NCBI GenBank assembly: GCA_964020085.1
Contig: OZ026608.1
Span: 20,465,623-20,529,622, forward strand
Direction: 5' to 3'
DNA: 64,000 bases
Source: Micromussa lordhowensis
Taxonomy: Eukaryota; Cnidaria; Anthozoa; Scleractinia; Lobophylliidae
Position numbers and translations under genes: made by a program. Positions 12,801 through 31,200 of the stretch are shown here, piece by piece; the stretch's first letter is position 1; the number at the start of each line of letters is the position of its first letter. The notes under the pieces were generated by a model. It searched no databases. It saw only the letters and a program-made list of their open reading frames with translations, and had not been told where the DNA came from.

Positions 12801-13130
12801 TTGAGAGGTAAGTTGTCGAAAGCAACAAAGTTGTACCATCTAAACTGGCCCTTACACAATAACCATTTCTCTGTTATTGTTTTCATTTCTTTGTAGCAAG
12901 TTGCCACTCAATTTTAGAATTAAAAGCCTTCTATTTAATAACCACTTCAGTTTAGGTGAGTCATGGGAACTATCAATGTTGACCACTGAATTTACAAGCA
13001 AAGTGCTTTTATACTTCATCCACAATGCTATCACTTACAAATTTCTCTTTGACTGCATGAAGTTGACTTGAACATGTCTGTACTTCCAACAACACCAGGA
13101 AAGTATTTTTAAAGCTCCTAACACCTGGCA
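9826..13130. other. Intergenic DNA and probable MIER 3' UTR
   Basis: Between the microprotein stop and the MIER stop codon I see no coding exon. A MITE fragment lies at 10541-10655. The part nearest 13130 is probably the 3' untranslated region of the minus-strand MIER gene; its end cannot be fixed from sequence alone. Confidence 0.5.
10541..10655. mobile_element. Short MITE with GTTGTTCGAAGGCTGG end
   Basis: The left end is AGTTGTTCGAAGGCTGGATA. The right end has CATCATTCAGACAACCCGGG, a degenerate inverse. The interior carries ATCCACTAAATAGTG and ATCCAGTGGATAAG. The longer element at 54388-54630 has similar ends (GGGTTGTTCGAAAGCTGG), so both appear to belong to one family. Confidence 0.6.
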
Positions 13131-21019
<7,889 letters not shown>

Positions 21020-21119
21020 CTTTGAAAATTTGTTAGCGGCAAAGCGTCCAAGCATGCGTCATATGAAACCAAGGAACTGTGGGAAATAAATCCCAGAAAT
21101 CCTTGCGAGGACTCAAGGC
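21020..21119. promoter_or_regulatory. Compact bidirectional promoter: MIER and 90-residue membrane protein
   Basis: The minus-strand MIER start codon (21019-21017) and the first plus-strand ATG of the next gene (21120) are 100 bp apart. Transcripts must diverge from this interval. No TATA box is visible. The call rests on two well-supported flanking genes. Confidence 0.6.
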
Positions 21120-21156
21120 ATGGCTACTCGATACCACTTGGAGGAGAAGGGTGGCA

Positions 21157-24100
21157 ATGGTTTGTGTTTTCTAACTTTAGGCTGAAATATTTTACGTTTT
21201 CGTTTTCATATCTGGATCCATAACAATCTGACTATGTAGTTTAATCGTTTTTGTATTGTTCTGTCAACTAGGGTGGTGTAAAGAAGTTTGATTATCCGAA
21301 GTATGTGTGGTCCCCCACCGGCGGATGGTGGTGTAATCCGCGTAACTGGAAGAGAAACACAGCTATTTGTCTTGCTGTAGTCTTTGTATTGCAGATACCC
21401 GTTGCAATGTTCAGTTGGTCTAGAGAGGTAAACAAATCTTGAGAAGGAAGTCTTTATTTACATCTCCTAATCCCCTTACTCATTCTCTCCAATTTGTTTA
21501 CAAACATTGTTTTTGTTATTTAAGCTTATGCTTAATGTTCAACTGGCCAAACGGACTTGCAGATAGACGCAAGTGGAAAACTTGGGTCTACTTGCGACTC
21601 CGTTTATCCAGGCCGTGCATGCCATTTCATTGACTTGCAATGACTTGTGCTCATTTTGGTCCAGATCAAATTTGCACACAAGTCCCGCAAGTTTTTCGCT
21701 GTTTGGCCACCAAACTGAAGTCAATGCAAGTTGAATGATGTCTATTGATCTATTATTAGCCAATAAAATACAGGATATGGGCCTTGAAATTGGTTGTTTT
21801 TTTTTGCGACTTGCATGTACTAATGACAGGGCTCGAAAAAAGTGCCGTTTGGTCATCTGGGACAAGTAGATTCTCCTTCTGGGCAAGTAACTTTCCATTC
21901 TCACTTGCCCAATGGACAAGGGATCGGCAAGCCATCTGCCAACTAAATCCTTATAAAAAGAGCAAACTAAGAACGTGCCCAGGGCAACAATGTTTTAGAG
22001 CTACTTGTCCCAAGGGCAAGCTGGAATTCAAGTTTCTTTCGAACGCTGAGTGAGGAAACTTGCGAGTCCATTTGGCCACCCAAATCAAGTTTTTACACAA
22101 GTTTAACCTGTGGCCAGGTTTAACCAGTGGGCAATAGTTTTATGGTTGGCATATAAATGACAATAGGTAAGTACAGTGGAATCTTGATTCCTCGAACCCT
22201 CAATTTTTCAAACCTCCCAATAACATGAACCAAAACTCATTTGCCTTTCCTCAATCAAACACTGTAAGTTTACCCCCGATTTCTCAAACTCTCTGATTTT
22301 GCAATCCAATGTTTATTTCCTGTGGAGGTTCAAACAATCTGGATTCCACTGTCATTGATATCTTTGCACGTGTTAACCCTCAGACCATCCTCTACCCTCT
22401 CCCCCAAGGGTGCATTCCACAAGATTTCCACGCAGAAGATACTCCAAAGCTTTTTAAATTCCATGGCTTAAATAATCCCACTTTTATTTGTATTGTGTTC
22501 ACTGGGAGAATTTGGACTCGAATGGATTGAAAAATATGCCTGTTATCAGCCTGGATACAGTATTCAATATGGGGAATAAAGAGAAGCTAAGAAGCCATGT
22601 AGTTATCATGTTTATATGCAGCACCAACAAATATAAAGTGAATGCCACTATACGCCAAAAAATCACACGCCAGTATGCTGCAAATTTCAAAGGCCATGCC
22701 GAAAATCTTTGCCCCTCTGAATACACCCTGGCCCCTCCAGCTTCACAACTTTCTCTGTGGGAAAACAGAAAAACTTTTTTTTACCAGTGTTGAGGCTCTG
22801 TTGATTTTTGATTCTGTTGTCTTTTCCCAGAGACGCTATGTGGTACCATATAGACACACCCTATCTCAACGTTTCGCCAAGTATGCTAAGGTGAGTGATT
22901 GCAACTTTTTTTATATTGACAGTTGGGTATGATTTGAATCAGAATGGGTGATTAGATGGTGAATTTTTTTGCAAAACAACTTCTAGCTGAAATTTGCTTC
23001 AAATAACAGTTTCCAATTGTTTCTTGATGTATTATTAAACTTTGTGCCTTAAAATAGTCACTTGGATTGAATTGTCATTTAAAATTGCAATAGTATGCAC
23101 GTGCGCATCATTTTTGTCAATAATTTCAAATTTTAAAGTTCAGAATATAAGTTCAAAATATTTGCCTGAGAAGCCAACTCGGGCAAATATGCTGGTTTTA
23201 AGAACATCAAATTTCTGTGGGGCAACTATATGAGACTGATAGTTCCGAGACATAAACACTTTATTGTTCACTACTAAATTTTCTTCCGTGTGCCAGCCAA
23301 AACTCTTATTGAATTATTTTCAACTTTTTTAGACGTAGGGCATGAAAGCCAAATGAACAATTTGAAAAAAAAAACAGACAAAAACCTACTTAGTACAATT
23401 TCAATTGTTTATTTTCAATAAGCCTGCTTGTTTACAGAAAGATTTTCACGGACAAGTACTATCCATCTGGGTATTTTTCTCAAATGAGCACTATGGCCTG
23501 ATAGTGTCTCTCCACAGATGACTACTGTTGTGTCACATGATCAATTTAAACCAATAAGAATCAGAGAAAATTTAGTGGTGAACTATAATGGCTGATAGTG
23601 TTTACCGGTAATCACTAAGCCAATCAGATTGCAGCATTTGCATAATTTAGTATACTAGTAGAAATTTTAAAAGGAAACAACATTTTTCATTTGAAAAAAC
23701 ATGTTTCAACATTGCTTTGTGAACTTGGAAACTCGAGGTGGCAGAATCTAGAATCATGAAAGATTCCGCAGAACATGAGTCACAACAAGTCCCTGATGAA
23801 TGTAAGTGTTTGTAAACATGCAAAGCAGTCATCAGGGACTTGTGTTTTGTGACTTGTGCACTGCAGAATCTTTCACAATTCTAGATTCTGCCGCCTTGAG
23901 TTTTCAAGTTAAGAGGCGCTGTGTATTAAGTGGGAATTCCAACTCTAAACCAACAGCTGAGGCAAAATGGCGAACGCTTTCATGAGTTTTTGGAGTGTCC
24001 GTGAAGAGAATCTAGATGAAGTTTTGAACGACTAGTAGATTTATACTAAATCAATAGGATTATTTGCTCTTGATTTCTATGCATGCGCGGGTTCATAATC

Positions 24101-24288
24101 TAATTGTTAAATATATCACAGGTAATGTCAAAATGTGATAAGAAAAGTGGCACACGAGTCAAAAGCCGAGTGTGTTCTTACCACATCATCTGACCAAAAG
24201 GTTCTCATTTAGCTGCTTAAATTATTTTTCACAGGAAGATGATCCAAGTTTACCAGATGACTACCAGTGGATCAAGTGGTCCAAATAG
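21157..24288 (+). CDS. Small single-pass membrane protein (90 residues), four exons
   Basis: Exons: 21157-21159 (the ATG alone, at the end of the first exon), 21272-21427, 22831-22890, 24235-24288. All junctions are GT-AG and in phase. The product reads M-GGVKKFDYPKYVWSPTGGWW, then CNPRNWKRNTAICLAVVFVL, QIPVAMFSWSRE, RRYVVPYRHTLSQRFAKYAK and EDDPSLPDDYQWIKWSK. It has one hydrophobic segment (residues about 32-50) after a Gly-Trp and NWKRNT motif. That layout resembles small accessory subunits of mitochondrial inner-membrane complexes, but I cannot name the family. The upstream ATG at 21120 opens a frame that cannot join exon 2 in phase, so it would be an out-of-frame upstream start. A polyadenylation signal AATAAA lies near 24622. 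Confidence 0.72.
22172..22353. mobile_element. MITE with TACAGTGGAATC ends
   Basis: The left end TACAGTGGAATCTTGATTCC and the right end CAATCTGGATTCCACTGTCA are inverse copies, with CTCGAACCCT and AGGTTCAAAC next to them. A related end is at about 17955 (AGTGGAATCCTGATTTCTCT). It is in the intron between exons 21272-21427 and 22831-22890. Confidence 0.65.
23930..24115. mobile_element. Second copy of the 17.6-kb intronic element
   Basis: It shares GACTAGTAGATTTATACTAA, GCTCTTGATTTCTATGC and ATAATCTAATTGTTA with 17810-17940, at roughly 80-90% identity by eye. It lies just upstream of the last exon of the 90-residue protein gene. Confidence 0.55.
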
Positions 24289-24621
24289 CTTCTCTTTGAT
24301 GTTTTTGTGCACTGATTGTAATACAATTTGACTAACTGAATGTGTGTGCATCTAGAAAGTGTTCTATTCTTTGGTATAAGTTACTTTTCATCCTGTTTGT
24401 TTCTAATTTATTCTCCTAACTTTTTCACATAATTTGCATCATTCTCTTTGGGAGAAATTGATTTTTAATCAAGAACTGTTATATGTGATGATGAAGTTAT
24501 GTATTCTCATTACCTGTTTGCTTCATCAGTTATAACAATGTGTAAGAGAACTTAAGAGTTATATCAATGTTGGATTAAAGGGTTTGAACTAGTGCGACCC
24601 GTGGCGTAGCGTTTCTTGTAA

Positions 24622-24627
24622 AATAAA
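24622..24627 (+). terminator. Polyadenylation signal AATAAA
   Basis: The canonical hexamer is about 335 bp after the stop codon of the 90-residue membrane protein gene on the same strand. Assigned by position only. Confidence 0.5.
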
Positions 24628-24689
24628 AACATGATTTTAAATGTTACATTGCGACTCTTTTTTGAGGTAACGCCAACAAAATTAAACAT

Positions 24690-25849
24690 GCTTCAAGAAT
24701 AGAAGTTTGTGTTTATTTGACCAGCGTCTGTGTCATCGCTCCGTGTTGTTGACCGATTGGAGTGCTCGGTATGTGAACGAGATTTTGAGCACGCACGAAG
24801 TGGGAGAATGCGCACGTAATGGAAAGTAGGAAAAGAGGAAACACGAGGAATTCCTTTAACACCCCCTACTTGCCTCTCCCCGTCTCCCCCTTTTTTTGAT
24901 TTTAGAGACCCTCGCCCGACAGTTATTTTATTTTCAAACAATTTCATACATTTTCAAGAAGTCCTTGTTGTCTGTCGACATACATAATAGATATCCTGCA
25001 ATATATAGGTTGCCAATATTAGTCCGTCGTCTCTCAAAGCGCTGCATAACTGCAGTTGATTTATAAGCATACTCAAACATTACGGCCTGATGCTGTCGTA
25101 AAATCAGGCGATAAACTGCGTGATAAAGGCATGTTACATGTACGTAAGATGAATCCCGCCATAAAAATCAGAAGTGTACGAAAATTTAAAACGAGATTGT
25201 ACGTTTTAAGGGAACCTGCATGCGGTCCTCGTATTTGACCAGTAAAGTATTGTAAATCACAAAACATTTTAGCTCAATAATGAACGATATTGGATTTCGG
25301 TTCGCTCCCATAAAAACGTTGTACTCCATGCCATTAATTTTGGCTTGAATTCAAACTTGCGGCTTGTTTGCGTGAATTTACTGAAGCAAATCAAAACACT
25401 GCTGATCACGGAAGGGTAGACATGCCTTACTGGAAAAATAATTTTCGTAACGAGACGGTGTAAAACTCTTACGTAGTTACTGCAAAATATTGTTAATTCG
25501 GATTTCAAGTGTTGTTCAAGACTCCATATATTCGCCCTGTTTCTCCGTAACCATGGTCCCTGTACGGTTAACAGTCCGGGAACTTGTTCGTTTTTTTTCT
25601 ACGGGCATAAAATTACACAACGTAAATATATTTTTTTTGTTCAATGAAATTTTCTTTACGACTGACTTCCTTCTAAACTTTTCGTGCCATTTGTATGGTC
25701 GGTGTTTTTAAGCTTCCGTAATTGCTACTGTTTTCTATGACGTCATCTCTCAAGACATTTTGTTCTACACGACTTCACAGCCGGAAACTCGCAGTGAATT
25801 GCATGAATTACGTCTTCAGAGTTCGATCTTATGACAACGCGAAAATTTA
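24690..25849. other. Intergenic, no gene seen
   Basis: Several short open frames exist on both strands, but none has recognisable domains or coherent splice partners. I see no terminal repeats framing the stretch. Confidence 0.5.
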
Positions 25850-26395
25850 TATGAAGGCCTTTTACGGACAAAATATCGAATTTGCATATATCCTTGTTAT
25901 GTTGCATATGTGAATGCTATGCGCAATAAATCAATAAGCAAACATGTTCGTTATAAACTAAAGGTGTCCGATAAAACTAAAAGATGTCTGACACAATTAA
26001 AAGACGCTTGGTAAAAGTCAAGGATGTTCAAATTAGCTAAAAGATGTCCGATACAACTAAAAGATGTTTGATTTAAAAGATGAGGAAATATATAAAAGAT
26101 GAGGAAGCGGAAATGATTTTGCAAAACAGGAAGTGATGTCATTGATAATCTTCCGTGTAAACAAAATGGCGTCTGTTGGAGCTGCAATTTGGCTTCCAGA
26201 CACAGAAACGTTTTTCGTGGAATTAGGTACAATTATTTCGAGAGCACAGCAACAACGAAACGCTACGGCTACTCAGTTCGATTCTTCAGAGTTCTTTGTT
26301 CGCAGACTGGAAGAATACGAAAGAACTTTAAGTGTTCTAACTACGAGAATCGAAGAATCATACGCGCAAGAAATTACCTTAATCGGTTACTTAAA
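25850..26395 (+). repeat. Left inverted arm of copy 1
   Basis: It pairs with 26920-27465. The segment 25960-26100 holds about five degenerate AAAGATGTCCGA/TAAAAGATG subrepeats. The start codon of the helix-turn-helix protein is within this arm. Confidence 0.9.
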
Positions 26396-26924
26396 CCACT
26401 TACTAGGTATCTTGAACGAGCTACGATTTCACTTCGAGGGAATTGCAGAAGAATCCGAGAGGGTTACTGATTCTTTTGAGGAGTCGACTACTCAGCCTAT
26501 TGTAACGATAACAAGGAACGGGGAAGTTGGAAGACCACGGTTAGCACTTGCTCGAGAACAGTTGGAAACTTTACATGGGGAAGCGGGGTTCCGATGGGCT
26601 GATGTTGCCAGGATCCTCAACATTTCGGAAAGAACTATTCGTCGTCGTAGACTTGAGTTTGGGTTGCCTGTTGGGCGAGATGTGGAATTTAGTGACATAT
26701 CCGACGAAGAGCTTGACAGCCATATTCGGCATATACTGAGAACTACACCAAGGTCTGGTCGACGTTTCGTGCAAGGCGGATTGAGGAACAGAGGACTGCG
26801 TATTCAGCGAAGACGCGTAGAAGAGTCAATGAGAAGGGTAGATCCAGTCATTTGCACATTGAGGGCGGCACGACACATCATTCGGCGAGTTTACAGTGTG
26901 CCGTCACCTAATGCTCTATTTTAA
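26166..26924 (+). CDS. Truncated DDE-integrase family protein: coiled region plus helix-turn-helix, no catalytic core
   Basis: The frame is open from 26133. I prefer the ATG at 26166 (context ACAAAATGG, MASVGAAIW) to the earlier one. The N-terminal half looks helical, with RRLEEYERTLSVLTTRIEES. A Homeodomain-like HTH follows (FRWADVARILNISERTIRRR, then RLEFGLPVGRD). Next comes a segment with ILRTTPRSGRRFVQGGLRNR and RRVEESMRRVDPV, ending RRVYSVPSPNALF. In the metazoan HTH-integrase family I recall, the equivalent point reads YSVPGPNSLW and is directly followed by the HIDG of the DDE catalytic core. Here the stop codon is created exactly where the right inverted arm begins. About 252 residues; likely a DNA-binding remnant or repressor-like product, not an active recombinase. 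Confidence 0.8.
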   Translation: MASVGAAIWLPDTETFFVELGTIISRAQQQRNATATQFDSSEFFVRRLEEYERTLSVLTTRIEESYAQEITLIGYLNHLLGILNELRFHFEGIAEESERVTDSFEESTTQPIVTITRNGEVGRPRLALAREQLETLHGEAGFRWADVARILNISERTIRRRRLEFGLPVGRDVEFSDISDEELDSHIRHILRTTPRSGRRFVQGGLRNRGLRIQRRRVEESMRRVDPVICTLRAARHIIRRVYSVPSPNALF

Positions 26925-27182
26925 GTAACCGATTAAGGTAATTTCTTGTGCGTATGATTCTTCGATTCTCGTAGTTAGAACACTTAAAGTTCTTTCGTAT
27001 TCTTCCAGTCTGCGAACAAAGAACTCTGAAGAATCGAACTGAGTAGCCGTAGCGTTTCGTTGTTGCTGTGCTCTCGAAATAATTGTACCTAATTCCACGA
27101 AAAACGTTTCTGTGTCTGGAAGCCAAATTGCAGCTCCAACAGACGCCATTTTGTTTACACGGAAGATTATCAATGACATCAC
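26916..27182 (-). pseudogene. Mirror copy of the N-terminal coding region in the right arm
   Basis: Read on the minus strand, this frame gives 88 residues. Apart from the C-terminal residue or two, they match the first residues of the plus-strand protein (MASVGAAIW to EITLIGYL), then hits a stop just past the arm boundary. It is a by-product of the inverted arm. If the arm contains a promoter, a short N-terminal product could be made. Confidence 0.7.
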
Positions 27183-27465
27183 TTCCTGTTTTGCAAAATC
27201 ATTTCCGCTTCCTCATCTTTTATATATTTCCTCATCTTTTAAATCAAACATCTTTTAGTTGTATCGGACATCTTTTAGCTAATTTGAACATCCTTGACTT
27301 TTACCAAGCGTCTTTTAATTGTGTCAGACATCTTTTAGTTTTATCGGACACCTTTAGTTTATAACGAACATGTTTGCTTATTGATTTATTGCGCATAGCA
27401 TTCACATATGCAACATAACAAGGATATATGCAAATTCGATATTTTGTCCGTAAAAGGCCTTCATA

Positions 27466-28262
27466 CCCTTGGTTGAACCATAAATTCGGGATCGTAGTGA
27501 GGAGGGGGTTGGGGTAGGAAGTGAACAGCGGAGTTTTACAGGGGAGTTACCATTCTAAGGTCTGGATGTTGTTTTTTAAAAAGGAACGTATTGAGCTTCT
27601 GGCGTAGCCTCGTATGCAGACATTCTTTGAACTCGTCAAGTCATGCCCGAAGCTCATACCATTCCTTTTTCATAAATCATCATTCAGATCTTAAAATGGT
27701 AACCCTTTCTGGCTGAAACCCCCATTAACTGGTCTACAGTAGAGTACCTTCCAGGTGTTGCTCTATGGCAATCTGAGATCAGGAATCACACCGATTGGAT
27801 CAAAGATCATCATTGGATCAAAGCCGAAATCTAGGATAAAACGGTTTTTATCTGGATCGGGAGTAGTCTCCAACTTGCAGACCTTGTTACGACGCCCCTA
27901 AATTATGGAAATGATCAGATGTACAGTGTTGGTTGCCCTGGGTGATATATGTTTGGCCCAAAAGGGTCTATTATTCAAGGGATGCAATTATTTCTCAATA
28001 TCCCTATATCTAGGGGGCTATCAAAAACCAGAAAGAGGTCAACGAACAATACTATCTACAAGGATCATGGGAACTCAAAGGGCAACCCAAATACATTATT
28101 AAAATGTGAAGACCAAGTTGTCATAAGCAACTGCATTATTTTCGATTGTGGTGAGAGGTGGACGTTATTTGAAGGGAAGGATATTCAAGGAAATGAGATA
28201 ATCACCATGCATTTTCCAAACTTCGCGTGTGTGGTATTTACTTAATGCGTGGCTGTTTACAG
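27466..28262. other. Spacer upstream of transposase-like gene; first exon not found
   Basis: The first in-phase exon of the next gene that I can support starts at 28263 and needs an upstream exon ending in phase 1. Open frames at 27905-28102 and 27949-28245 are candidates only by position; neither has a recognisable domain or a clear donor. Confidence 0.4.
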
Positions 28263-31200
28263 GGATTTGCAAACTTTGTAGAAGTGATCATCATGCCGCT
28301 GTAAGTGTCGCGAACTCAGGTGAAGATTCCTTCAAAGTACAATATGACGAGCCAGCTACAGCGCAATCTGAAGAGCCAGCTACAGCACAATCTGAAGAGC
28401 CAGCTACAGCGCAATCTGAAGAGCCAGCTACAGCACAATCTGAAGAGCCCGCTACAGCACAATCTGAAGTACCAGCTGTAACGCAATCTGAAGAGTTAGC
28501 TAGAGCCCCAGAACCTATACCCGAATTCCTACCTGCACAACCACACGCATCAAGCGATTCTGGAAGTCAACTGGGGGTATGTTTCGTATTGCTGTTTTGT
28601 CCATAAGATCTTAAAAACACAATCCAAAAGAGAGCCGGACTCCAGCTGTGAATATGGTGTACATAACCAACCCAACACTGAATGCAGAGTACACGTCCTG
28701 AGTGGTCGTGCCCTTTGTAACGCCTGCGACATCATCATCAAGATATTCTTTTAAACAGAGAGTAGAGCTACAATAGATATATCTGCACTACAGGCTGTTT
28801 TGGATATCGACGGCATCCTAATAGGATGTATCAAACTGAAAAGCAAAGTTATCAGTTTTGGTGCAAATATGATGGTAACATGACCAAATTGATCAAGGTC
28901 CAATTTCCAGGAGTTACCCATAATAAACACCCAAATTTTTGCAGCTGCCAGAAAGAGTATGAAACGCAAAAGGTAGCGACAGTTTAAAATCGAGAAAAAG
29001 GAAAGGAGAGGGACAAGAAAAAAAATTAAAACGGCAAATTTGAGAACGAAATTAAAATGTTGCACATTTGTGTAACAAATCTTTGGAAAATCTATCGTTT
29101 GGTAAAATATGGCTTTCTCAGCAAAACTAAGGCCTATTTAGCATCATAACAGCCAAAAGCTGGGTGACAAGCGGCATTTTGGGGGAGAAAGTTTGGCCAT
29201 TTCCGCAATGAACAGCTACCCGAAGCTTGCCAGTTGCAATGCCGTCGAAAACTGCACTGCCTCAGTAATTGATTCTTTACCTACGAGTTATTAAGGTAAT
29301 AAAAAAACTAGCACTGACGTTCCGTTCTTGGAGTCCAGCTGGAGCCTAATTAGTCTGGTTGTCAGAAGTCTCCAAACTCCTAAGCCAATTTTGGTGAGTT
29401 TGAGGGCGTGAGCTGGGGCCTGGACACTAAACCCAGGAATCGTTACGAGAAAAACAAATATAATCTAGGGTAGCTATGAAGGTATTCTACGACCGAAGTT
29501 TAGTGTTCCTAACGTAAGGTGGTCATTCATAAAATAAGGAAAGACTCGTCGCCAATTTTAGCTTCATAACCTAACCTAACCCTAACCCTAAGAAGGTTTT
29601 CCAGAAAGGCAATTAATTAGGCTTCCGCTGAGGTTTCTAACATTAGAGAAGAGTCGGTGCTAATTAGCTTATCCATGAAGAATCATTTTCCCCTCTGTCG
29701 GAGGAGTATTTAAAACAGTCGTTATGTAGTAGTCTGACCGCTAACGCTCTCTATTGCTATTTTTTGTAAATTTCAGGTAGGAGCCAAATCCTGTGAGGGG
29801 TTGCCCTTGCATAAAGGTGGAGCCCTGCTAAGTGATGATGGCTCAGACGTTTTTTCTTCTGGCTCACAAGAATCCTTAACAGCCGTGGAAACATCGATGG
29901 AATGGCAGGCAACGCCACAGGTACAATTGAAACTTCATTCTCTCAACAATTTTCTAAGACAAGCTGATGGCAGGGTGAGCCCAGTACGTTCTCAGCTCAA
30001 CACAAACGCGGAAGGTGTCTCATCATCCACTACACGCTATTACAAACGAAAAGGAATGCAAGTTGTTGAGGCGAGTCTAGATGCTATAGCTCCGGGGCAG
30101 TCTAAATGGCTTCTGCAGCAAGTGTTAGACGCGTACAGCCATTCCACCGACTCGGACGTGAACCTCCCTGAGAAAACATTGCTCTCCAGGTTCGTCACAT
30201 TATACAATGAAGCTACAAATTGGTATACCAGACAGCAAATTCTCTCTGTCTTTGTGGCTGATTATTCTAAGACAGAGTTACTAAGCTTTATTCCAGGTTT
30301 GACCAAGTGGAGAATAGACGAGGCCAGAAAACATGCTTTCCGTACCAGCCCAGGCCGCATTATTGCACCTCCTGTTTTGCAGCGATGCAGGCTTGATCCA
30401 GTTAAGGTGGATCACTTTCTTGATTTTATTTCAAGCCCATCCTTTCTCCAGGACGTAGCCTACGGGACGAAGACCCTTAGACTGTCAAATGGTGAGACAA
30501 TAGAAATTCCAAATGTGGTGAGGACGGTTGTGGCATCCCGTCTCACTCATTTGTACCAGTCATACTGCTCTGAGTCTGGATTCGAACCCATGGGAAGGTC
30601 AACCCTGTTGAACATCCTCAAGGTAACGAGGACGAATATGCCTAGTTTTACCCTCTGAACATGTGTACATCTTTGATTCTGTGTGTAACAAAATGACTCG
30701 ATATAAATAGTTCATTTGTAAGTTACGTGGACAGGTTATTGGCTCGCTAAAATCTTAGCAGTCTACTAACTGGACGGACACTTGTTTGAACAAATTATAA
30801 ATAATTATTCCTCAATACTCAATAATTGTTTTCCCCTAGATATGCGCTGCATCCCAGAAGAAATCGTTAGCTGGATTGGACAGCACACAAACCGAAGGTG
30901 TAAACGCGCTTATTGCTCTGGATGAGGCAACTAATAAACTTTGTACATTGGGTATGTATTTTTCACTGTTAAAAATGTTTCTTAGAGCCCATATACATGT
31001 TTGAAAAAAAGATAGAGTCGGTAAATCAAGAACGCATCATGTTTGTCGGTCTCATTTCTCAGGTTTGTGCGAGCAAACAGCCACAGACATCAGGTTCCGT
31101 CTAAAGTCGACAAAAACCTACCTTAAGACAGACTATAAAATCCACCTGTCTAGAGCTGATCCGTGCGCTGATCACTGTAGTGTGTATGCGCTGAGCACCG

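Larger units (their letters stand above)
25850..27465. mobile_element. Foldback DNA element with 546-bp inverted arms, copy 1
   Basis: The left arm 25850-26395 and right arm 26920-27465 are reverse complements over 546 bp. The one arm difference I noticed is GCGCAAG versus GCACAAG. The ends are TATGAAGGCCTTTTACGGAC. Within each arm near the end is a series of ACTAAAAGATGTC-type repeats spaced about 30 bp. The arms also include the first part of the element's open frame, so both strands encode the same N-terminus. The unique centre (26396-26919) carries the rest of that frame. I see no clear target-site duplication. Confidence 0.9.

Noticed and set aside
29571..29592. Telomere-like CCTAACCCTAACCC run
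   Set aside because: Only about four imperfect units; interstitial, no chromosome-end context.
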